Source of the DNA: a virus
Direction: 5' to 3' (one strand)
Length of the DNA stretch: 40,253 nt
Virus record (IMG/VR): IMGVR_UViG_3300033388_002605
Location: 1 to 40,253 of that record
This document shows, in pieces, positions 4,799 through 10,031 of this stretch; the stretch's first letter is position 1, and each line of letters opens with the position of its first letter. The notes under the pieces were generated by a model. That model worked only from the letters and a program-made list of their open reading frames with translations, was not told the origin of the DNA and did not search any database. The position numbers and the translations under genes are program-made.

Positions 4799-5938
4799 TT
4801 AAGCCTTCTTAATTAGTTTATGCAAAGACCCTTCCTTGTTGCCAAGCTCTTTATAAATCATCTGCAACTCTTCATGGTTGCATAGGTCGAGTACTTCTTT
4901 GGCCACCATGGACTTAAGCCAGGACATAAACACGTCTGACATCTCTGAAATGCCGTATTCCTGGTCTAAAACCGTCCGAACCCACATCAACCCATCTTTT
5001 ATATTACTTGCGTCCTTAGCGGCATTTTGGGCCTCCATATTAGCCCCGGTCTTTTTGCTATGATCGGCAATAGACTTTTCTCTGGCCTCGCTCACCTTTG
5101 GGTCCAGCGGTTGAAGATCGCCTTGCTCTGGTAATATCTGGCCGCCGGGAAATATTCTGTCCAAAACTTCTTTAATTGGCGGTGGATCTTCTTCCGCGTC
5201 TTTAGCCTCAACCACTTCTTTTTTTGGTGCGGGAGTTGATGCCGGGGCCGGACCTTCTTTGAATTTCATGTCTTCAATGTCCTGGGTAAACAGGGAGCCG
5301 GAAGCCGAGGCCGTGATTGTAGCGTCAACATAGGCCCGTTTCTTGGACATCTTCTTGACAGTGTTGTATTGATCGGCAAAATCGGTGTTTTCCATCCTGC
5401 CCGACTCTTGATCGGTTATGGCCTTGTCGTCCTTCCTAAACGCCTTGCCACACCCCCCTTTTTTACCAAAACAAAACCAGCCGCCCTTCATCTCTCCCTT
5501 ACCGTAGCTGTTGATAATTAATGCCTCTGCATCACATTCGGGGCATTTCTTTTGAGCTTCACGATAACGATATTTACTTTCCATCGTGGTGCAGGTGCCT
5601 ACCCCGGAACCTTGATAAACTCCATCCCGGTTATAAAGCAGACAGGTTATCTCGTATTCTCTATGGCCTCCCGGCAGATTGATTTTCTCAATCTCATATT
5701 TAGGGACGAATCCAAAGGCAAGGCATATTTTCTCGGCTCCCGGTTTTAAAAGGGTCGGCTTGTTTCCGCATCCCGGTATGGTGCTGTAATCGCCAGAGCC
5801 ATTCTCCCCCTTTACAAGCACCTCTAGGGCCACCTGGTTGACAAACACCACCTTGTTGGATGTTTCTGTCAGGGCCGATTGATAATGCTCCTGTGCGGAT
5901 GTTAAGGCCGTCTCGTCACGTATTGCTAGTTTTTCCAC
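4799..5938 (-). CDS. Conserved phage zinc-ribbon protein, possibly recombination related
   Basis: A 379-residue product, the largest in the early region, starting at GTG 5936-5938 with GGAAGG upstream. Visible blocks are P-G-C-G-N-K-P-T-L-L-K-P-G-A-E-K, G-H-R-E-Y-E-I-T-C, a G-V-G-T-C-T-T-M-E-S-K-Y-R-Y-R core, a four-Cys zinc ribbon (K-C-P-E-C ... W-F-C-F-G-K-K-G-G-C-G), and N-T-V-K-K-M-S-K-K-R-A-Y-V-D-A-T-I-T. This block order is shared by a widespread family of phage early proteins. The K-K-R-A-x-V-D-A helix after a beta sheet recalls Rad52-type annealing proteins, but that is an inference. The C-terminal third is charged, low-complexity linker and helix. A role in recombination or replication is suggested by its early position and neighbouring nucleases. 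Confidence 0.6.
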   Translation of the reverse strand: MEKLAIRDETALTSAQEHYQSALTETSNKVVFVNQVALEVLVKGENGSGDYSTIPGCGNKPTLLKPGAEKICLAFGFVPKYEIEKINLPGGHREYEITCLLYNRDGVYQGSGVGTCTTMESKYRYREAQKKCPECDAEALIINSYGKGEMKGGWFCFGKKGGCGKAFRKDDKAITDQESGRMENTDFADQYNTVKKMSKKRAYVDATITASASGSLFTQDIEDMKFKEGPAPASTPAPKKEVVEAKDAEEDPPPIKEVLDRIFPGGQILPEQGDLQPLDPKVSEAREKSIADHSKKTGANMEAQNAAKDASNIKDGLMWVRTVLDQEYGISEMSDVFMSWLKSMVAKEVLDLCNHEELQMIYKELGNKEGSLHKLIKKA

Positions 5939-5960
5939 GATTTCCTTCCCCCTTCTTTGG

Positions 5961-6284
5961 TTATTTGGTAAGATCCGGTAATTTGTTGATTTCTTCCAAT
6001 TCCATTGGTATAACTAGCCAGTCTATGAAGTCGTAAAATCCCCTTGTATCTGAAAAGTTTATTATACTGCAATCGGTAAAATCAAGGCCGGGTAAAATGC
6101 TTATTGACATAACTAGGCCACACTTAAAAGATGTGCCGGGCGAGGCAGGATTATAAATATTGTGGCTAGCATCCTCGGACATTTGGTGGAGCCATTGTTC
6201 AAACTTAACACAAAAATCTGTCTTCTCTGCCCCGGCCCATTTAAACGCCTTCCGTAAATCCTTGAGTTGATTAGTGAAATCCAT
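5961..6284 (-). CDS. Hypothetical protein, 107 aa
   Basis: The N-terminal half is helical (L-K-D-L-R-K-A-F-K-W-A-G and F-E-Q-W-L-H-Q-M) and the second half alternates hydrophobic strands ending in F-I-D-W-L-V-I-P-M-E-L. No family recognised. ATG at 6284 has GGGAGG upstream. It lies between the HNH endonuclease and the conserved zinc-ribbon protein, so it may belong to the same replication or recombination module. Confidence 0.6.
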   Translation of the reverse strand: MDFTNQLKDLRKAFKWAGAEKTDFCVKFEQWLHQMSEDASHNIYNPASPGTSFKCGLVMSISILPGLDFTDCSIINFSDTRGFYDFIDWLVIPMELEEINKLPDLTK

Positions 6285-6300
6285 TATTTAGCCTCCCAAA

Positions 6301-6825
6301 CTATGAATGTTGTTTTATGTATTCAAGCGCGGATGATGTTAGGTTGCATGTTGGGTATCCAAATTTTACCTCTGCTTTCCATCTGGCCCTAGCCGCTTCC
6401 AGCTTTGTTTTATAGTTTCCGAGATAAATTACTTTGTAGTTTATTTTTATTCTTGCTTCAAAATTCTGTTTGCGTTTATGAAAATGTACGCCTGTAATTC
6501 TTGTTGTGCTATTTATTCTTACTTTCCCGTTTCTTGCATTACATTGTTTCGACGCTAACCTAAGATTGCTCCATATATTATTAGATGGCCTTCTGTCTAT
6601 ATGGTCTATTCCTATATTTGTTGGCATAAATCCTTTCATATACAACCATGCTAATCGGTGGGCTTTATACGTTTTATTGCATATCATTATTCTTACGCAT
6701 TTAGTCGAATCATTTCCAGCAATATCTCCAACCTTAATACTATTACTATTGGCCTTTTTCCAAAAAAATATACCTGTTTTTGGGTTGTAGTGTAAAAATT
6801 CTTTTAGACGTTTCTGTGTTAACAT
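6301..6825 (-). CDS. HNH homing-type endonuclease with AP2 domain
   Basis: Starting at ATG 6823-6825 (GAGG upstream) the product is 174 residues. It has the phage HNH layout: Y-K-A-H-R-L-A-W (H56), I-D-H-I-D-R-R-P-S-N-N (D74, H75), N-L-R-x-A and N-A-R-N, all zinc and catalytic positions of the beta-beta-alpha-metal fold. An AP2-type DNA-binding domain follows (T-R-I-T-G-V-H-F-H-K-R-K to L-G-N-Y-K-T-K-L-E-A-A-R-A, residues about 108-147). Free-standing HNH-AP2 enzymes in phages usually act as homing endonucleases that spread into unprotected relatives. An in-frame extension upstream to 6909 overlaps the next gene and is rejected. Confidence 0.88.
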   Translation of the reverse strand: MLTQKRLKEFLHYNPKTGIFFWKKANSNSIKVGDIAGNDSTKCVRIMICNKTYKAHRLAWLYMKGFMPTNIGIDHIDRRPSNNIWSNLRLASKQCNARNGKVRINSTTRITGVHFHKRKQNFEARIKINYKVIYLGNYKTKLEAARARWKAEVKFGYPTCNLTSSALEYIKQHS

Positions 6826-6827
6826 TT

Positions 6828-7058
6828 TTATTTTTCCTCTAGGCTGGCCCAACACGGGCAATTTGGCATTGTTGCCTTGCTGATAAATTTCTTTACCGGC
6901 ATAGACCAAAGCATATTGACAATGGTTCCGTATGAATGAGGAGGTTTAAAATTAACTCCGCATATGCCAAATGCCGATTGCTCCTTGCCCGATGTCGTGT
7001 CTACTTCCCAATCTGCCCATATACAATTTTCACATGAATACTTTGGTTTTCTTCCCAT
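6828..7058 (-). CDS. Small Cys-rich protein, 76 aa
   Basis: The product begins M-G-R-K-P-K-Y-S-C-E-N-C-I-W-A, has F-G-I-C-G-V in the middle and N-C-P-C-W-A at the C-terminus. The first C-x2-C pair together with the last C-P-C could chelate zinc. The ATG overlaps the stop of the upstream frameshifted reading frame (TAATG). A GGGGG tract lies 10 bases upstream. No known function. Confidence 0.65.
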   Translation of the reverse strand: MGRKPKYSCENCIWADWEVDTTSGKEQSAFGICGVNFKPPHSYGTIVNMLWSMPVKKFISKATMPNCPCWASLEEK

Positions 7059-7230
7059 TATTTACAAACCCCCTGTAACATCATAATGATTGAATGGGTG
7101 GCCCATAACCCTGACGATGCAATCCAGAATATAATCGCCAGATCGTGACCATTAATTTGACATGAAATGCCAAGAATGGCACAAAAACAAGCTAACAAAC
7201 AAAGGACAGTTTTGATTCTTTCCATTTTCA
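7058..7230 (-). pseudogene. Frameshifted small membrane-protein gene
   Basis: ATG at 7228-7230 with a GGGGG site 10 bases upstream opens a frame that stops after 12 codons (M-K-M-E-R-I-K-T-V-L-V-C). A different frame then stays open to a TAA that overlaps the next gene start, and encodes a hydrophobic sequence (L-L-A-C-F-C-A-I-L-G-I ... L-A-I-I-F-W-I-A-S-S-G-L-W). Adding one base near 7200 would join them into a 57-residue protein with two membrane segments. A natural frameshift, a sequencing error or a decoding shift are possible; I see no classical slippery heptamer. Confidence 0.45.
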
Positions 7231-7245
7231 TTATTTACAATCCCC

Positions 7246-7386
7246 CTTATGTGAATAGCCTTTTTGGTTAATTTTTATCTGGTCAACACGGAAGAACTCA
7301 CCGCAACCGGGACATTTGAAGTGAAGATCCTTGTCTCTCTTCTTCACTCTCTTATACTTCTTTCTTTTTAAGAAGCGGGCTATCAT
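7246..7386 (-). CDS. Small basic zinc-finger protein, 46 aa
   Basis: ATG at 7384-7386 follows GGGAGTAGGAA. The product has a strongly basic N-terminal half (L-K-R-K-K-Y-K-R-V-K-K-R), then C-P-G-C-G-E-F-F-R-V-D. The charge and the C-x2-C pair suggest nucleic-acid contact, but only two cysteines are present, so zinc binding would need a partner or a dimer. Confidence 0.55.
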
Positions 7387-7396
7387 TTCCTACTCC

Positions 7397-7657
7397 CTAT
7401 TCTAATGTCGGGTAGTTTTCCGGTAAAATAGAGACCAGATATTCAAAGAAGACTTCGGCGTTTTTTGGTGTTTGGTTAGCACTCCAAGCGCTATACGGGG
7501 TATCGAGGCAACCACTTATAGTAAGATAAAGCGGGCAACCATCTTTACATCGATCGTAAACGGCCAAGCAAAAAGGGCAGCTCCCCATTATCGTTTCCCC
7601 GTCAATTCTTCTGCCCCAAATATCAAGGCATTTATTCCATGTTGATATCGTTACCAT
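7397..7657 (-). CDS. Conserved small Cys-rich phage protein, 86 aa
   Basis: Its centre reads C-P-F-C-L-A-V-Y, then C-K-D-G-C-P-L-Y, then G-C-L-D-T-P-Y-S-A-W. This pattern (C-P-x-C, then C-x3-C-P-I/L, then G-x-C-x-x-T-P-Y) recurs in many early phage proteins of unknown function and probably forms a zinc knuckle. ATG at 7657 follows GGGGAGGAAAT and overlaps the TAA of the upstream excisionase-like gene by one base. Confidence 0.7.
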   Translation of the reverse strand: MVTISTWNKCLDIWGRRIDGETIMGSCPFCLAVYDRCKDGCPLYLTISGCLDTPYSAWSANQTPKNAEVFFEYLVSILPENYPTLE

Positions 7658-7839
7658 TATTTCCTCCCCTTCAATGACCGTTGATAAGCCTTTACATCTG
7701 ATAGATTAATGACCCAGGGATGTGTACCAGGCTCTCTACTCGCCTTTAATTTGCCTTTCCTGATTAGCTCGGCAACATCGTCAGGGCCACAGTTTAAGAT
7801 ATGCGCGACGTTCTTTGTGGTTAATTTTAGTTCTTTCAT
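7657..7839 (-). CDS. Excisionase-like helix-turn-helix protein, 60 aa
   Basis: The sequence L-T-T-K-N-V-A-H-I-L-N-C-G-P-D-D-V-A-E-L-I-R-K-G-K-L-K-A, ending in a short wing (W-V-I-N-L-S-D-V-K-A-Y), is the winged helix of MerR/Xis-like DNA-binding proteins. In phages such proteins serve as excisionases or transcription regulators. No integrase is present, so regulation is more likely. The ATG at 7839 has GGAGGCCCC upstream. Confidence 0.75.
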   Translation of the reverse strand: MKELKLTTKNVAHILNCGPDDVAELIRKGKLKASREPGTHPWVINLSDVKAYQRSLKGRK

Positions 7840-7848
7840 GGGGCCTCC

Positions 7849-8079
7849 TTAGGCATTTAACATTATGTGAACATAGTCTGGTTTTTCAACACACGGGACT
7901 CTTTCTGGCGAACCTGATAGATATTCGGAACCCTCTCTTCTAATAGACCAACCATGAGTAGTTCCACATGGATTCTCAGCTTCTGCAAATTCGAGGACTT
8001 CTCCATCTTCCCAGCTTTTAGGTATACATACTTGCATATCTAATAAGCCTCTTCTCGTTACTTCTGCGCCGTCTTTCAT
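7849..8079 (-). CDS. Hypothetical protein, 76 aa
   Basis: The product reads V-C-I-P-K-S-W-E-D-G-E-V-L-E-F-A-E ... G-W-S-I-R-R-E-G, a small beta-rich composition. No family recognised. It starts with GGAGGGGAAATG and overlaps the Cro-like gene by four bases (ATGA). Confidence 0.65.
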   Translation of the reverse strand: MKDGAEVTRRGLLDMQVCIPKSWEDGEVLEFAEAENPCGTTHGWSIRREGSEYLSGSPERVPCVEKPDYVHIMLNA

Positions 8080-8309
8080 TTCCCCTCCAATATTTCCTGG
8101 TCGAGTTTATTAAGGGCCAGATATGGAATTAGCTCCCTGTATCTCATTATGAGGCCTGTCCTCCGTGATACTTCGCCGCCTTTTTCGACTCGACACATAG
8201 CGGATTTGTCAGCGAACCCTAGAAGCTTACCCGCTTTTTCTTGTGATAATCTTGGATATTCCGTGACTCGCCAGTTGTAAACGTCTTTACCTGTTATCAA
8301 TTTTTCCAT
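8076..8309 (-). CDS. Cro/C1-type helix-turn-helix regulator, 77 aa
   Basis: Residues about 20-55 (R-L-S-Q-E-K-A-G-K-L-L-G-F-A-D-K-S-A-M-C-R-V-E-K-G) are a Cro/C1-like helix-turn-helix: the S-Q-E-K-A-G-K-L-L-G core, then the recognition helix, then E-K-G. It is the second gene behind the early promoter and probably acts on the dyad operator at 8947-8969 or on another early site. It overlaps its upstream neighbour by 13 bases. The ATG at 8309 has GGAG 10 bases upstream. Confidence 0.75.
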   Translation of the reverse strand: MEKLITGKDVYNWRVTEYPRLSQEKAGKLLGFADKSAMCRVEKGGEVSRRTGLIMRYRELIPYLALNKLDQEILEGK

Positions 8310-8722
8310 TTAGGCTGTTCTCCTTTCTCTAGCTTTAATGTTGCAACGCCAGCCCTAATAAGCTTTTTATATGCTGCATTGTGTTCTTTAGAGGGACAAC
8401 CAATTTTTTTTGCTATTTCAAAATCCATCTCTAACCATTCTTTATTGTTGCGATCTTCGCAACCTATTTTTGTTTTTTGTAGTTGGATATACAAAGAATA
8501 CCCATAAAAATCAACCGCAACAATACCCCTGGCTCCCCTGAGATCGGCTCCCCAGAGATCGGCTTCTCCGAGATCGGCTCCCCAGAGATCGGCTCCCCTG
8601 AGATCGGCTCCCCTGAGATCGGCTTTTTTATTAACGCCCAATTCTACACATAGTTTAAAGTTTTTTGTTTCCGCTTCGAAAAGAATTTTACCTGAAATCT
8701 TGTGTTTAATTTGATATTTCAT
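8297..8722 (-). CDS. Pentapeptide-repeat protein, 141 aa
   Basis: Residues 34-63 are six consecutive A-D-L-x-x units, the right-handed quadrilateral helix repeat. Six units make only about one and a half turns, too short for the DNA-mimic gyrase inhibitors (Qnr, MfpA). Residues 64-141 form a separate domain including K-K-I-G-C-P-S-K-E-H-N-A-A-Y-K-K-L-I-R-A-G, a pattern seen attached to short pentapeptide runs in phages. At DNA level the repeat shows as tandem 15-base units around 8521-8628. It is the first gene of the early operon, starting at ATG 8722 with GGGAAAGGGA. Confidence 0.8.
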   Translation of the reverse strand: MKYQIKHKISGKILFEAETKNFKLCVELGVNKKADLRGADLRGADLWGADLGEADLWGADLRGARGIVAVDFYGYSLYIQLQKTKIGCEDRNNKEWLEMDFEIAKKIGCPSKEHNAAYKKLIRAGVATLKLEKGEQPKWKN

Positions 8723-8880
8723 TCCCTTTCCCCTCTCGTCGGCTTAATTGCCTGGACCGGGTTGATAAGCTCAAGCCCGGCGAAAGCTGTGTATTATTTC
8801 TAATACGGATTCATAATGGCCTCCCATCTCTTTTATGTTGTAGGGCGGATCTCTGTGGCCCTGAACTGCGTTATGGTTAT
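8723..8880. promoter_or_regulatory. Early operon leader, about 150 bases
   Basis: This is the stretch between the early promoter and the first gene. It is largely non-coding; a short dyad (GCCCGG near 8776 with CCGGG near 8757) could form a hairpin. No reading frame with a ribosome-binding site is visible. It may carry an antitermination or translational control site. Confidence 0.35.
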
Positions 8881-8909
8881 AATTTAGCAAAGCGTTAACA
8901 TCTTGTCAA
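8881..8909 (-). promoter_or_regulatory. Early promoter, sigma70-like
   Basis: Minus-strand TTGACA (8904-8909) followed after 17 bases by TAAATT (8881-8886) is the best-placed promoter for the early operon, which starts with the pentapeptide-repeat gene. Nothing else between 8723 and 9173 is as good. The 9-bp dyad operator lies 37 bases upstream of the -35. Confidence 0.6.
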
Positions 8910-8946
8910 CTAGTATCGGCATAGGATCAACAGAACTTGAGTCGCA

Positions 8947-8969
8947 TATGCTACATCTCGTGTAGCATA
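8947..8969. promoter_or_regulatory. Palindromic operator
   Basis: TATGCTACA (8947-8955) and TGTAGCATA (8961-8969) are perfect inverted repeats around a 5-base spacer. This is the form of a dimeric repressor or activator site. It is upstream of the early promoter, so an activator or a looping repressor is more likely than simple occlusion. The Cro-like protein at 8076-8309 is a candidate ligand, as is a host regulator. Confidence 0.6.
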
Positions 8970-8999
8970 CTTTGCAACCTATTGATTTTAAAAGAAGGG

Positions 9000-9092
9000 A
9001 CCTAGCAAATATTTTTTTTATTTATTTTGGAAAATACCCGGTCAAGGAAAATTGCGCCAAAGAAAGTAGCGGTGCGCCATGAAAAGTAGTGG
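9000..9092. other. AT-rich stretch and tandem 20-base repeats, possible origin
   Basis: Positions 9003-9035 are very AT-rich (a run of T/A with few G/C). Just right of it, 9053-9072 and 9073-9092 are tandem 20-base units identical at 16 positions (TGCGCCAAAGAAAGTAGCGG and TGCGCCATGAAAAGTAGTGG). An AT-rich region beside direct repeats is the classical form of an iteron-type origin; a regulatory or packaging site is an alternative. Only two repeats are visible. Confidence 0.4.
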
Positions 9093-9098
9093 GCTTTA

Positions 9099-9136
9099 GG
9101 CGAAAGAAGGCCCCGACAAAATTAATTGCTGGGGCC
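9099..9136 (-). terminator. Terminator at the end of the late operon
   Basis: GGCCCC (9109-9114) pairs with GGGGCC (9131-9136). Read on the minus strand the stem is followed by TTCTTTC, a moderate T-tract. It lies about 40 bases downstream of the holin gene, the last late gene, and before the early promoter, exactly where late transcription should stop. Confidence 0.6.
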
Positions 9137-9173
9137 ACATCCGAGGAAGGAGGGGGAAAGAATCTTCCCAGGA

Positions 9174-9449
9174 CTACGATTCGTTATTATTTTCGTTTTG
9201 TGCTTCTTCGATCTCTAATTCTTTTAACTTTATTTCAAGGTTTCCTTTTTTCCATTCGATAATACCCTTTGTTGTATGGGTAACGATAAGCACCACTGAT
9301 AATATAATACCTATGATAAGGCCTATCTTGCTTATATCTGATGCCGGTATAATATCAAGCCATCCCCCCACACCCGCCGCCGTGGTTACTGCTGCCACCG
9401 GGGCACCTACCTTAATATCATGGGCTACGGTTTTTCCTAATGATATCAT
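9174..9449 (-). CDS. Holin-like membrane protein, 91 aa
   Basis: The product has two predicted membrane segments: A-P-V-A-A-V-T-T-A-A-G-V-G-G-W-L near residues 17-35 and I-G-L-I-I-G-I-I-L-S-V-V-L-I-V-T near 41-60. A charged C-terminal helix follows (E-W-K-K-G-N-L-E-I-K-L-K-E-L-E). Two-segment topology with a charged tail is typical of class II holins. It is the last gene of the late operon. ATG 9447-9449 is chosen over an upstream in-frame TTG; GAGAGG lies four bases before it. Confidence 0.7.
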   Translation of the reverse strand: MISLGKTVAHDIKVGAPVAAVTTAAGVGGWLDIIPASDISKIGLIIGIILSVVLIVTHTTKGIIEWKKGNLEIKLKELEIEEAQNENNNES

Positions 9450-9502
9450 TGTGCCTCTCAAGTTCTTTCTCCCGGTTATATTTTACGAGGATAAGCCCAA
9501 AC

Positions 9503-9949
9503 TTAATTACCACCACTGAAAACAGTAACACCTTGCCGATAGTTGTTATAGTTTCCCACATTAATTTCCTCGTTTAGCAATGTGATAGCAGCCACACAGT
9601 AGAGGATTAAAAAGGAATAATAATATAAATCAGTCGGGAATGCCGCTTCCCATAAATAAGATAATTCCCAGACAGCCCACCCGCATACATTAATCGCCAT
9701 TGCCGCCCCACATACAGCCAGTAAATCACGCTTAAAGCGTCCATTTAGGCCCGTAGTTACGATAAACGAGGCAACACATAACATTATAAGGGTATCAGAA
9801 AAATAGTATAGAAAGCCCATTTCGGGGCTGAACATAATGTCTTGGAACACTATGGCCGATGCAAATAAACAGCCTATTTTAAACCTGTCTGCATCCCTTT
9901 GAACGATAGCCCCAAAACATACGGCCATGATTACCAAATTCCAAATCAT
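9503..9949 (-). CDS. Multi-pass membrane protein, possible holin or antiholin partner
   Basis: The product has about four to five hydrophobic segments (N-L-V-I-M-A-V-C-F-G-A-I; C-L-F-A-S-A-I-V-F; L-I-M-L-C-V-A-S-F-I-V; A-A-M-A-I-N-V-C-G-W; Y-S-F-L-I-L-Y-C-V-A-A-I). It lies directly before the holin-like gene, suggesting a lysis cassette role, but no named family is recognised. Its ATG overlaps the stop of the upstream 20-codon gene by ATGA. Confidence 0.6.
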   Translation of the reverse strand: MIWNLVIMAVCFGAIVQRDADRFKIGCLFASAIVFQDIMFSPEMGFLYYFSDTLIMLCVASFIVTTGLNGRFKRDLLAVCGAAMAINVCGWAVWELSYLWEAAFPTDLYYYSFLILYCVAAITLLNEEINVGNYNNYRQGVTVFSGGN

Positions 9950-10008
9950 TTCTTCGTGCCCTTCTTTGGCTTCTTTTTCGGCTTTTTAACTGTTTTTCTG
10001 CCGCCCAT
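9946..10008 (-). CDS. Highly basic micropeptide, 20 aa
   Basis: The start ATG (10006-10008) has a full AAGGAG ribosome-binding site seven bases upstream, and the stop overlaps the next gene by ATGA. The product is M-G-G-R-K-T-V followed by K-P-K-K-K-P-K-K-G-T-K-K, about half lysine. A longer open frame over the tailspike end exists, but it lacks a better start. Such lysine-rich peptides could bind DNA or act on membranes; no function is known. It lies between the tailspike and the lysis-type genes. Confidence 0.55.
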   Translation of the reverse strand: MGGRKTVKKPKKKPKKGTKK

Positions 10009-10031
10009 ATTACACTCCTTTTTTATTAAAA

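Noticed and set aside
6301-6909. Longer start for the HNH endonuclease
   Set aside because: The extension overlaps the conserved Cys-rich gene at 6828-7058; the internal ATG 6825 has its own ribosome-binding site.
7657-7839. Evidence of a temperate life style from the excisionase-like protein
   Set aside because: No integrase, repressor of normal size or attachment site is visible, so the protein is treated as a regulator.
8521-8628. Tandem 15-base repeats, possible CRISPR-like or iteron array
   Set aside because: They are in frame with and fully explained by the A-D-L-x-x pentapeptide repeats of the gene at 8297-8722.
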